Assembly: GCA_028868855.1 (NCBI GenBank)
Contig: JAGWTR010000004.1
Location: forward strand, 239,547 to 303,546
DNA from: Burkholderiales bacterium
Lineage (GTDB): Bacteria; Pseudomonadota; Gammaproteobacteria; Burkholderiales; Burkholderiaceae_C
DNA: 64,000 nucleotides
Direction of reading: 5' to 3'
Shown one piece after another: positions 40,832-50,755 of this stretch (its first letter is position 1; each line of letters begins with the position of its first letter). A program made the position numbers and the translations under genes. Below the pieces are notes generated by a model. That model made no database searches. It had not been told where the DNA came from and worked only from the letters and a program-made list of their open reading frames with translations.

Positions 40832-41928
40832 AAAAACGATCACATGGCCCGTCGCTCTATTACGCGAGTGACAAAAATGTCTTTGACGCATTGAATCAAC
40901 ACAAGGTGGACACGCCAACGGTGGTTCGACTTTTTCAGCGCCGCAACATCGTGGTCAGCAAAAAGACCGCTCGGGAAGACTTGGCAAAGTATTTTTCAAC
41001 GCTGACGCACGACTACTACGACCACAAGGAAATTGCCGCTCGACTTGGCGTCGCGGCACGGCGAGAGCGCACCACTTCTATGGACGTCTCCGGTGTCAAC
41101 GACACCGACGAACTACAGGGCGTTGTCGATAGGGTCAAGAAAGAGATGGAAGCCAGCGGGGACATCGTACAGGTGACGCGCGAAGGTGACAATCTGAGCA
41201 TTCGGGTGCAGTACTCCGAGGTGGACTACAAACGCAGTGAATTCGCGCAAGTTCAGGTTCGCGATGGGACGATCGAATTCGTCAAGTCTGGGACTGGCTA
41301 TGTGGTCCGCAATACGCAAAACGACTATCTGAATGGTGTAAGAGAGACGCTGTTATCCAAGGTCGAAGAATCATCCACAGCCCCTTTGACAAAAATCGTC
41401 GTTTCGCTGTTTGACATTCCGTCGACAAAGTTGCGATCCAAGTTCTTCCATGAGTTGGCGAGTTCTATGCCTGGTTACGTCAGGCGCGATGTCACAGACG
41501 TATATGTGTTCAAGGCAAAACCAGAGCCAGGCAATTCCGATAGCGAAGAGACGGATGAGAGCACGGGCACCCATGTCGAACGCGTTTTCCTCCGCGGCAG
41601 CGGGGTGAGTCGCTCGGAAATATTAAACGATCTGCTGGACGAGGAAAACTACTACATCATTAAGATGGGATGGACTGTCACCGAAACTATGGGAGCAGGC
41701 AATGTATTTGATATTGAAGCCGGGTTTTCAGACTCCAAGGACTGCACAGGCTTCTCGTTCATTCTAAGCGGGGTGTTTCCTTTGGAGGAGGGAACGCTAT
41801 CCAAGCGTCGCCGCCCACCTCACAAGCACGAGATAGACACAATATCGCGCATTATTGAAACAAAGGCTCGGGACCTTGTATCAACGTTGCGTACAGAGTA
41901 CGCAAGTGAAAGCACTGGAGGCGTGTGA
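40828..41928 (+). CDS. Hypothetical protein (cassette gene 2)
   Basis: ATGA overlap with gene 1; 366 aa; N-terminal helical/HTH-like region KVDTPTVVRLFQRRNIVVSKKTAREDLAKYFSTL. Confidence 0.8.
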   Translation: MKKRSHGPSLYYASDKNVFDALNQHKVDTPTVVRLFQRRNIVVSKKTAREDLAKYFSTLTHDYYDHKEIAARLGVAARRERTTSMDVSGVNDTDELQGVVDRVKKEMEASGDIVQVTREGDNLSIRVQYSEVDYKRSEFAQVQVRDGTIEFVKSGTGYVVRNTQNDYLNGVRETLLSKVEESSTAPLTKIVVSLFDIPSTKLRSKFFHELASSMPGYVRRDVTDVYVFKAKPEPGNSDSEETDESTGTHVERVFLRGSGVSRSEILNDLLDEENYYIIKMGWTVTETMGAGNVFDIEAGFSDSKDCTGFSFILSGVFPLEEGTLSKRRRPPHKHEIDTISRIIETKARDLVSTLRTEYASESTGGV

Positions 41929-42608
41929 TGCTAACCAGATATCGGTGGTTTCGAATTCAACTCCCCTATGGCGCTCAGGATGCATCTGAACTGGTTGCAA
42001 AGTGCGCATTTGATTCGACATCGGCTTTTGGTTTTGCCCCCATTTCAACCGGTGGCATAGGTGCCAGCTTTCGTTTTTTCTGGCGCACGCGTATTGTCGT
42101 AACCAGGCTGGAGGCTGATGGCTCACCGGCATATGAGCAAATTGACAGCGTTAGCTTTACAGACTTTTCGTTGGTCACCCAAGACAAAATAATATTTTTA
42201 CGCATTGAGAACCCAGGTAGAAATATCCGAGACTTACTCAATGCGCTTGAAACGCTCGCAGGCTTGGGTTTTACTGCACAGCCAATCACGTTTGATCGGG
42301 GTAGGCCATCGACTGTGTTCAACGCCGTCGATTCATCCAAGCTTGTGGGCTTAAAAGTCGTTGGCGCGGTGATAGCGGATGACTTGGTTGCTCGAATGGA
42401 GTTCGCATCCAAGCAAGGCATGGTTGTCGAGGATATGACGGTTCTTGCGGGCCTGCGTTACAAGGTTGAGTTGGCGGTATTCGAGGTTGTGCTGAGTGGC
42501 CTAAGAGGTCAAGTAGCGTTTGCGGCAAACGGCACCGTCAAGATCAGTGGGCAATTGGCACCAAAACTAATAAGCCTCATTGAACAAGACTTACCCACTC
42601 TCGTATAG
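41928..42608 (+). CDS. Hypothetical protein (cassette gene 3)
   Basis: ATG overlaps the gene 2 stop codon by 1 nt; coherent 226-aa ORF, same strand. Confidence 0.75.
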   Translation: MLTRYRWFRIQLPYGAQDASELVAKCAFDSTSAFGFAPISTGGIGASFRFFWRTRIVVTRLEADGSPAYEQIDSVSFTDFSLVTQDKIIFLRIENPGRNIRDLLNALETLAGLGFTAQPITFDRGRPSTVFNAVDSSKLVGLKVVGAVIADDLVARMEFASKQGMVVEDMTVLAGLRYKVELAVFEVVLSGLRGQVAFAANGTVKISGQLAPKLISLIEQDLPTLV

Positions 42609-42773
42609 CCCTCGTCAGCCGCCACAACCTTGTGCCAGTCAGCCTCACATCGCACAAACGTGGCCACTGCCACCATGAGCGCGTTAGATACGCCGTGGCC
42701 GTGGTTGGGCAGGCCTTCGTGCATCAAGCAAGAAAGCAATCTCATGGCGCCTTGTTTATGAGCGATCCATGCG

Positions 42774-43258
42774 TTACATCGCAGGCCGGTCCATCCAGCC
42801 CCCACTGGAAATCAGCCGGGAGATGCTGGCGTCAAATGCGCGCTTGAAATCCGGGTCAGAGGCGTACTGTTTGTACAAGTCCAGTTCCCGCCTGCGCTCC
42901 ATGCTGATGGCCTGCTGGATGATCTTCTCCAGGGCCAACTGCCTGTTCTGTGCATCGGGGTTGTCTTCAACCTGGGCACGGTAATCAACGTGCGCCACCA
43001 CATGCTTGGCGATGTTGATGAACTTCACCCGCTGCTCTTCAGGCGTTGCTTCCCAGCCTGCAAAGTGGCGCTCGTTGAAGGTGCGCACAATGTCTTCCAA
43101 CGGATCCTTATCGCCCTCCCCCATGTGCGCACCGCGCAGATTGGGGTTTGCTGGCTCTTGTTCAGCCTCGGATTCATCCAGGCCGATCTTGACCTCCAGA
43201 CGGGAGCGCTCCAGGCCGTAGGTCGACAGGTCCACGCTGTTGAGCAACTCGTCCAGCT
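42774..43258 (-). pseudogene. hsdR: hsdR 3' fragment (Type I restriction subunit C-terminus), separated from 5' part by IS21 element
   Basis: LDELLNSVDLSTYGLERSRLEVKIGL...IISKHVVAHV-type HsdR C-terminal sequence; joins in frame to ...KDPDQDKL if the IS is removed. Confidence 0.9.
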
Positions 43259-43325
43259 CCCCGATGGCCACCTCAAATTCCCCCACCTGTGGCCACCCCA
43301 AATTCCCCCAGGCAGAACGCTCGGA

Positions 43326-44090
43326 TTATGCTGGATCTGAGTTGATGGCCAAGCGCGCTGCTGCCTCCTTGAGGCGGTAGCTCTTGCCCTCAAATTCCAG
43401 CATGGCGCAGCGGTGCATGAGGCGGTCCAGGATGGTGGTGGCCATGGTGGCATCCCCGAGGTATCGGCTCCAGTCCTGCACGATGCGGTTGGAGGTGATG
43501 ACGATGGATCGGCGCAGCTTGTAGCGCTGGTGCACGAGGGCCTGCAGCAGCTCGGCGGCGTGCTCGCTGATGCGCCGCGCCAGGAACAGGTCATCGAGCA
43601 CCAGCAAGTCGGCGCCCACCCAGCCCTTGAGCAAGCGTGCACGCTCGTCGGCATCTGCCAGGCTGTAGCGGGCGAACTCGCTGTCGGCCTCGACGTAGCT
43701 CACGTCATAGCCCTGCAGGGTGGCCTGGTAGGCCACGGCCTTGGCGATGTGGCTCTTGCCGGTGCCGGGCTTGCCCACGATCAAGGCGTTGGCGCCCTCG
43801 CTGAGGAATTTCAAGGTGTGCAGCTCGAAGCAGGCTGCACGCGGCAGCTTGGGGTTGAAGCGCCAGTCGAAGTCGGCAAGTACAGGCCTTTCATCAAGAC
43901 CAGAGAGCTTGAAGCGGCGCGCCATCAGGCGGCTGTTGCGTCGGTCGAGTTCGTCTTGCAGCAATGCTGCCAGGGTGTCCATGAAGGGCTCCTGCGCGGC
44001 CTGGGCCTGCATCACACGGGTTTGCAAGGTCTCGGCCATGCCTGACAGGCGCAGCTTGCGCAGGGTGATTTCGATGTCATGCGTGTTCAT
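43326..44090 (-). CDS. istB: IS21-family ATPase helper protein IstB
   Basis: IVGKPGTGKSHIAKAVAYQA Walker A; LLVLDDLFLARR Walker B. Confidence 0.96.
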   Translation of the reverse strand: MNTHDIEITLRKLRLSGMAETLQTRVMQAQAAQEPFMDTLAALLQDELDRRNSRLMARRFKLSGLDERPVLADFDWRFNPKLPRAACFELHTLKFLSEGANALIVGKPGTGKSHIAKAVAYQATLQGYDVSYVEADSEFARYSLADADERARLLKGWVGADLLVLDDLFLARRISEHAAELLQALVHQRYKLRRSIVITSNRIVQDWSRYLGDATMATTILDRLMHRCAMLEFEGKSYRLKEAAARLAINSDPA

Positions 44091-45703
44091 GCGAAGAGGT
44101 CTCCTTGGGGTGTGGATTCGGTCGTGGTGCTAGCAGAGGCAAGAGCGAACAGATCGCCATATTCCTGCGGACTGCGAATGAGGTCGTGGGCTTGCGTGGG
44201 CTGCGCCGCCCGCTGGGCTGCGGGGTCTGCGCTGTCCATGCGGCGCAGTGCGTCAGCCACCAACCGCTCGGTGATGGCCTTGACGTGGCTGTAGCTGTAC
44301 AAACCGTCATCGAGGGCCTGGGCGCAGGCCGCATTGACCATCTGGCGCGGATAGCGATCGGCCAAGTGCACGATGCCCCACAGCTTGCGCTGGCCCACGC
44401 GCCCCTCAATGGCAAACAGCAATTGGCACAAGCGGGCCGCATCCACACCGATGTCATCGGCTTGGCGCAAGATAGCCCGCGTCTCGCGCGAGGGGTTGAA
44501 GACGCGCTCTTCATTGGGCAGCACCACGGTGCCGGGCCGCTCAGCCTTGGTGTGCGTGCGCAGCAGTGCCTGGGTCTGCAGGTCACGGATCTCCAGGCGA
44601 CGCTCGAAGATGCGCACCAGCACTTGCGCGCCAATAGGCGCAGGGCGTGCCGCATAACTGCAGTGGGCCACGCGCACGCAGCCGTCATCGCACACGGTGC
44701 GCTGCTCGTCGCTAAAGTACAGCATGGGCAGTACCGACAAGGGCTGCAGGTGGGCACGTTCTTCCTCGAACATGGCCTGCACCTGGCGGCGCTCAGAACC
44801 ATGGATGCGCGAGGCTGCCCACTTGGTCTCCCAGTGCTCCAGGTAGGCATTTTGTTCTTCGATGGTCTCGAAGCGCTTGCCCTTGAGTGCGGTGGCCTGG
44901 GTATGGCCAATGGCATTCTCGACGCTGCCCTTGCGGTTGGGGTCACGCACTCTTGCCGGATCAGCTACGACCTCGTAGTGCGCCAGGGTGGCGGCGTACA
45001 CGGTGTTGAGTTGGGGCTCGTACAGGTCGGGCTTGAGCACGCCCTCCTTGAGGTTGTCGAGCACCACATAGCGGCATGAGCCGCCGAAGTAGCGCCAGGC
45101 CTGTTCATGCAGTTCAGCCCAGACCTGCTGACCAGACTTCCACACCACGCGCCGGAAGCTGCGCCGCGAGTAACGCAGCGTGGCAACGAACAGGCGGGGC
45201 TTGCGATAGCGATCGCTGCCGGGCACGCGGGTGGGCGCGCCCTCGCCATAGTCGACCTGCATCTCCTCTCCGGGCAGGAAGCTCAGGCGGTCGAACTGCT
45301 CTGGCTCGCGCACGCGGATGCGGGCCACGAAGCGCTTGACGGAGTTGTAGCGGCCCGCAAAGCCGTGCGCATCGACCAGCTCCTGGTAAATGGCCATGGC
45401 GTTGCGCCCAAGCTTGAGTTGCGCCTCGATGAAGGCCCGGTGTGGCTCGCACAGGGAGGTTGTGCTGGCGCTTGCACCCAGTGTTGATGCCGGTGGCCGG
45501 GGTGGGGTAGTTTGATCCGCAGCAGGTGCAACAGGGTCGGTGGCCACCCCGGGGGAATTTGACCGCTCGGCCTGCCAGCGTTTGTCGTAGCTTCTGACCG
45601 TCTTGCGGTCAATGCCGGTGATGCGAGCAATCTCGCGTTGGCTCGTCTTGCGCTCCAGCAGCGTGTAGACGGTTGCCCTTTGGTTGGGTTTCAAAACATT
45701 CAC
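44087..45703 (-). CDS. istA: IS21-family transposase IstA
   Basis: HTH TSQREIARITGIDRKTVRSY; rve core EEMQVDYGEGAPT...; YVVLDNLKEGVLKPDLYEPQLN. Confidence 0.96.
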   Translation of the reverse strand: MNVLKPNQRATVYTLLERKTSQREIARITGIDRKTVRSYDKRWQAERSNSPGVATDPVAPAADQTTPPRPPASTLGASASTTSLCEPHRAFIEAQLKLGRNAMAIYQELVDAHGFAGRYNSVKRFVARIRVREPEQFDRLSFLPGEEMQVDYGEGAPTRVPGSDRYRKPRLFVATLRYSRRSFRRVVWKSGQQVWAELHEQAWRYFGGSCRYVVLDNLKEGVLKPDLYEPQLNTVYAATLAHYEVVADPARVRDPNRKGSVENAIGHTQATALKGKRFETIEEQNAYLEHWETKWAASRIHGSERRQVQAMFEEERAHLQPLSVLPMLYFSDEQRTVCDDGCVRVAHCSYAARPAPIGAQVLVRIFERRLEIRDLQTQALLRTHTKAERPGTVVLPNEERVFNPSRETRAILRQADDIGVDAARLCQLLFAIEGRVGQRKLWGIVHLADRYPRQMVNAACAQALDDGLYSYSHVKAITERLVADALRRMDSADPAAQRAAQPTQAHDLIRSPQEYGDLFALASASTTTESTPQGDLFA

Positions 45704-45847
45704 TCCTTGGCCTTCCCTCGGGGAAGGCCGGATGTCAATGTCCTGCCGCAGGTGCCAGCAACGCCAGCGTTTACTCCCTGACCCCGATCAACTCAGGTGG
45801 GGGAGTTTGAGGTGGCCATAAGTGGGGGAGTTTGGGTGGCCGCCAGG

Positions 45848-48328
45848 GTCCAGCTTGTCCTGATCTGGGTCTTTGACCTTCAGCTTGGGGATGAGGAACT
45901 TCAAGAACCAGTGCAGCATCTCCCAGTTCACGTTGTTGAACGGCAAGATGGCCGCCACCTGGGCATAGATCTTGACGAACTGCTTGGCCTTGATCTTGAA
46001 GTCGATGCGCTTTTCATCGTCAAGATCGGCATCAAACCGTGCCACCACTGCGTCGATGATCGGCGCCAGTTCCTCTGCCTGTGCGCTGGCGAAGAACTTC
46101 TCGTTGAAGCTCTTCACCTCGCTCCAATCGAAGATGCCAAAGGCATCCAGCGCATCCTTCAGGTCATGCAGCACGTTCACGTCGGTGGGCTCGCTCAGCG
46201 ACGTGGCGGTGTAGAACGGATCGAAGGCGGCCTTGATGTCGTCCACCGAGTTATAGAAGTCCAGCACAAAGGTATCGCGCTTGTCGAGCTTCCAGTTGCA
46301 GCGATTGAGGCGAGACAGCGCCTGAACCGCCAGCACGCCCTGCAGCTTCTTGTCCACGTACATGGTGTGCAACATGGGTTCGTCAAAGCCGGTCAGGTAC
46401 TTGTTGGCCACCACCAGGATCTTGAAGTCATCCTTTTCGAACTCGTCCGGCAGGTCACGCACGGCGATGCCGTTGATGCTGTCTTCGGTGTACTTGACGC
46501 CGTCCACCGTCTTCTCGCCAGAGAACGCCACCAGCGCCTTGAACGGCGCATTGGCTTCCTGCAAGGCGGTGCGGATGGCGAAGAAGTAGCGAATGGCGCA
46601 CTCGATGTTGCGGGTGACCACCATGGCTTTGGCCTTGCCCTTGAGCTTCTTGGCCTGCCACACACTGCTCATGAAGTGATCGACCATGATGCGGGCCTTC
46701 ACTTCGATGGTCTTGGGGCTGGCCTCCACAAAAGCCTTGAGTTTCTTGTGGGCCTTGGCGGTGTCGAACAGCGGGTTGCCTTCGACTGACTTCTGCACCT
46801 CGTAGTAGCTCTTGTACGTGGTGTACTTCTCCAGCACATCGAGGATGAATTTCTCCTCGATGGCCTGCTTCATCGAATACAGGTGAAAGGGGTAGAACTT
46901 GCCGTCTGCGCCTTGGCGGCCAAACTTTTCCAGCGTGGCAGGCTTGGGCGTGGCCGTGAACGCGAAGTAACTGGCGTTCTTGCTCATCTTGCGGCCCGCC
47001 ATGGCAGCCAGGATCTTGTCCTGGATGTCCTCGGGCGCTTCGGCGTCTTCGCCGCCAATGGCCTCGTTCAGACTGTCGGCGCTGGTGCCCGATTGAGATG
47101 AGTGGGCCTCGTCAATGATCACCGCAAAGCGTCGGTCCGTCAGGGCGTCCATGCCTTCAACGATGCGGGGGAACTTCTGCACCGTGGTGATGATGACCTT
47201 CTTGCCCGCCTCCAGGTTGTACTTCAGCTCCTGCCCGCTCTCGCAGTGGGCAACGATGTTCTTGGTTTCGGAGAACAGCTTGATGTTGTCCTTCAGCTGG
47301 GTGTCGAGCACGCGACGGTCTGTCACCACGACCACAGAATCAAACACGTTGGCCGTGCCTGCCTGGTTGTACAACTCCACCAACTGATAAGCCAGCCAGG
47401 TGATGGAGTTGGACTTGCCCGAGCCCGCCGAGTGCTGGATCAGGTAGCTCAGGCCCACGCCGTTCTGCTGGGCGTCGGCCAAGATGCGGCGCACCACATC
47501 CAGCTGCTGGTAACGGGGGAAGTACAGCGCCTTGCGCTCCTTGCCCGTCTTCTTGTCCTTCTCAACCGTGAACTTGGCGAACTGCTCAATGATGTTGCTC
47601 AGGCTGCGGCGCGCCAGGATCTCTTCCCACAGGTACGCTGTTTTATAGCCGTTCGGGTTGACCGGGTTGCCCTTGCCGTGGTCCACGCCCTTGTTGAATG
47701 GCAGGAAGTTGCTGTCCTTGCCCGCCAGGCGGGTGCACATGTAGACCTCGTCAGGGTCTGCGGCCAGATGCACCAGGCAACGTCCGAACTCGAAGATCGG
47801 CTCATTGGGATCGCGCAGGTTGTACTGCTTGTAGATGGCGTTCCAGACCGTTTGCCCGGTCCAGGGGTTCTTGAGCTCAATGGTGGCGATGGCCAGGCCA
47901 TTGACGAACAGCACCATGTCGATGGACTTGAGGCTGTCGGTCTCGCTGTAGTGCACCTGCCGGGTGACGCTGAACACATTGGCTTCGTAGCGGGCCAGCA
48001 CCTCGGGGTTGAGCTGGTTGTAGGGCTGGCGGTAGAGCAGATCGAAGTGGGCGTCATCCACATCGAGCCCCTTCTTGAGCACGGCCAGCACGCTGTCCTT
48101 TTTGATCTTCTTGCTGAGCCGCTCCAGCACCAGGCGCTGCCAGTTGGGGCGGTCTTTGAGCTTGGCCACCTCCTGGGGTTGGGTGGATTCCAGAAAATCC
48201 CAGAACAGCTGGCGATCGACCGCAAAGGTCCGGTCAAAGTCAGCCGGGTTACCAACGCGATAGCCATCCTTGACCAAGGCTGTTTCAATGTGCGTTTCAA
48301 GCGCGGCTTCGTTGGTTTGACTGACCAT
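45848..48328 (-). pseudogene. hsdR: hsdR 5' part (Type I restriction endonuclease subunit R), interrupted by IS21
   Basis: SAGSGKSNSITWLAYQL Walker A, VIIDEAHSSQSG DEAH box, TIELKNPWTGQT nuclease motif, YFAFTATPKPATLEKFG. Confidence 0.95.
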
Positions 48329-48335
48329 GGTTCCC

Positions 48336-49634
48336 TTAGACCCTTATTTTTCCGGAGACCACATCCGCAACCAGAACGGCCTTCCACTCACGAAGTGAAT
48401 TTATCTGATTTTGGGTGGTATCCCGGCTGCTATCCATGGCGCGCAGCTGAATCCGCAAATTGGCCAACGCAGCACGCTGATCTTCCAATGGCGGGACAAC
48501 TACTGGGACCTTGGCCAACTCGCCACAGGTGATCGCACCTTTGGTGCTGCCTTGCCCTGATGATTCATCCCGCAGCACTTGGTAGATTCCGGTCAAGTAA
48601 AACAACAGGAATTCAGGATCGACTGCTGGATCAGTGACCGTGACGTAAGCAAGGTGCTGATTGATGGCGGTATCAATTCTGGTAATGGCCGCCATGCCAC
48701 GCGTTTTGCCCTCTCCGGTTATGGCCACCACGAGTGACCCTGCCGGGACTATTGGCAGATGACACTCACGTATCGCTCTTGCTGTAACGAACTGGTCAGC
48801 CTCAAGCACCTCAAAATCGTTGGCCTTTGAGCTGTTCAACCATGGCATGCGTCCACCCTGCCAATAGCCGCTAACCGAGCGATTTGGCGTGGACCCGTTG
48901 CCAATCTTGGATACGAACCCTAGGCGCTTTAACCTGAAGTGAGATGGAATACGCCCGAGCCACGCAATGCCACTATCTCGCCAAGTCGTGTTTGCATTGA
49001 GGGTCGATTGCGTTGCCTTTGAGATGAGGGCGAGCCTTTGCTCCATCAGCAACTCCAGCAATCTCTCTTTTTTGGCAATGGCCGCATCGACTTCAGCGGT
49101 CTTTTGATCAAGAAAAGCAACGATACGATCCTGCTCCTCGCGTGGTGGCACCACCGTCGACAACTGCTTGAACTCTTGCCAGTACAACCGCTTGCGAAAA
49201 TCCGTGATGCCCTTGGAGGCCCGGTTCATTTCGCCGATGAGCCAGTCCGTGCGGTACAGGTACTCAAAGTAGGCAGGGTTCAACGCGTCGGTCGGCGCGG
49301 CCACCACGTATGCAGGGCTGACCAAGCCATCCGTGCGAACCGCCCCAATGGCACCTTGCCAGGCTCGCATCATGTTGTACGCAACGTCTCCGGGGCGAAC
49401 GCGTTTGTAGCTGGTGCGATCGGCCATGCGCGTTCTGGTGCGGGCGTTCTCTTCTTCGTTCTGCTCGTCGTCTGAAACACCCGTGTGCAGGGAAACTGAC
49501 AGCACCGGTAGGCCATCCTCGCCAGCTTCTTGGCGCTCCCTGAAGAGGGCACGATTGGCCACGACCTGCCAGTGAGATGGCACATCCGCCAACCAATCCA
49601 GGCTGCTGGGCTTGTACTGTTCGTACCGCCGCAT
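48336..49634 (-). CDS. hsdS: Type I restriction-modification specificity subunit
   Basis: Two target-recognition half-repeats: SSLDWLADVPSHWQVV and DSGIAWLGRIPSHFRLKRL; VVPPREEQDRIVAFLDQKTAEVDAAI. Confidence 0.94.
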   Translation of the reverse strand: MRRYEQYKPSSLDWLADVPSHWQVVANRALFRERQEAGEDGLPVLSVSLHTGVSDDEQNEEENARTRTRMADRTSYKRVRPGDVAYNMMRAWQGAIGAVRTDGLVSPAYVVAAPTDALNPAYFEYLYRTDWLIGEMNRASKGITDFRKRLYWQEFKQLSTVVPPREEQDRIVAFLDQKTAEVDAAIAKKERLLELLMEQRLALISKATQSTLNANTTWRDSGIAWLGRIPSHFRLKRLGFVSKIGNGSTPNRSVSGYWQGGRMPWLNSSKANDFEVLEADQFVTARAIRECHLPIVPAGSLVVAITGEGKTRGMAAITRIDTAINQHLAYVTVTDPAVDPEFLLFYLTGIYQVLRDESSGQGSTKGAITCGELAKVPVVVPPLEDQRAALANLRIQLRAMDSSRDTTQNQINSLREWKAVLVADVVSGKIRV

Positions 49635-50755
49635 CACTTGCCCGCCTTCTTGCTGGCCGCAGGCTGGCTGCCATCTTGACCACTCGCCACGGCGCTCTCG
49701 GCCGCCCACTCCTGCAAGCGCTGCTGCAGCTCGTCTTTGCTGGGCAGGTACAACTGGTATTCCGAGGCGTGCACATTGGCGTCCTGGGGCAGCGTGATCT
49801 CCACCAGCGCGTCGTTCTTCTTCTTGCACAGGATGATGCCGACGGTCTTGTGCTCGTCGTCGCGCTTCACGAAGCGGTCAAAGTAGTTCACATACATCTG
49901 CATCTGCCCCAGGTTCTGGTGGGTCAGCTTGCCGAGCTTGAGGTCGATCAGCACATAGCAACGCAGCAGGCGGTTGTAGAACACCAGGTCCACGAAGAAG
50001 TGTTCTTCTTCAAAGGTGAAGCGCTTTTGCCGGGCCTCGAACAAGAAACCCTTGCCCAGCTCCAGCAGGAAGTGCTCGATCTTGTTGATGATGGCCGCTT
50101 CCAGGTCGGATTCTGAATAGCTGCTGCGCTCTTCCAGGCCCAGGAACTCCAGCACATAGGGCGTCTTGATGAGGTCCTTGGGCGCTTGAATCAGGTCGCC
50201 TTCTGCGGCCAGTTGGCCGATGGCCTGTGGATCGCGGCTCAGTGCCAGGCGTTCAAACAAGCCACTGTCGAACTGGCGGCGCATCTGCGCCAGCGTCCAG
50301 GTGCCACGGGCCGCCTCGATCTCGTAGAAGCGGCGCTCGTCGGCATTGCGCAAACCTGTCAGGAACACATAGTGCGACCACGACAGCTCAGCCAGAAACC
50401 CCAAGGGGCTCGATTCGTCAGACGCCGTCTGACGAATTTCGGGCTTGCGCTCCGCGTAGGCCTGGTAGAACAGACGGCAGTTCTTGAGGTTCGTTGCCGA
50501 GAAGCCGCGCCCAAAGCGGGCGGTCAATTCAGAGGCCAGTCCGTCCAGCAGGCTCTGACCATAACCCGCCCGGTCTTGCCCGCCCTGCAGCGCCTGCACA
50601 ATCTCGCGCCCGATGAGCCAGTAGGCCAGCACCATCTCGCTGTTGACCGTGCGCGCGACGCGCTGGCGCGCATCTTCCAGGATGGTGACGACACGGCCCA
50701 GCAACTCGCCAGGCAAGGCCGCTGCCTGGGGCGCCACAACCTTGCGCGGGCTCAT
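49634..50755 (-). CDS. YhcG/DUF1016-family PD-(D/E)XK nuclease
   Basis: VLAYWLIGREIVQ, GFSATNLKNCRLFYQAY, FVDLVFYNRLLRCYVLIDLKLGKLTHQNLGQMQMYVNYFD. Confidence 0.93.
   Translation of the reverse strand: MSPRKVVAPQAAALPGELLGRVVTILEDARQRVARTVNSEMVLAYWLIGREIVQALQGGQDRAGYGQSLLDGLASELTARFGRGFSATNLKNCRLFYQAYAERKPEIRQTASDESSPLGFLAELSWSHYVFLTGLRNADERRFYEIEAARGTWTLAQMRRQFDSGLFERLALSRDPQAIGQLAAEGDLIQAPKDLIKTPYVLEFLGLEERSSYSESDLEAAIINKIEHFLLELGKGFLFEARQKRFTFEEEHFFVDLVFYNRLLRCYVLIDLKLGKLTHQNLGQMQMYVNYFDRFVKRDDEHKTVGIILCKKKNDALVEITLPQDANVHASEYQLYLPSKDELQQRLQEWAAESAVASGQDGSQPAASKKAGK

Larger units (their letters stand above)
43259..45847 (-). mobile_element. IS21-family insertion sequence (~2.59 kb) inserted in hsdR
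   Basis: istA/istB pair; multiple terminal repeats TGGCCACC(t)CAAAyTCCCCCAC at both ends; flanking GTCCAGCT at 43251-43258 and 45848-45855. Confidence 0.92.

Noticed and set aside
45797-46789. 330-aa plus-strand ORF overlapping the IS end
   Set aside because: Antisense to hsdR and crossing the IS junction; not biologically plausible
47102-48532. 476-aa plus-strand ORF
   Set aside because: Antisense to hsdR; composition typical of reverse-complement shadow ORFs
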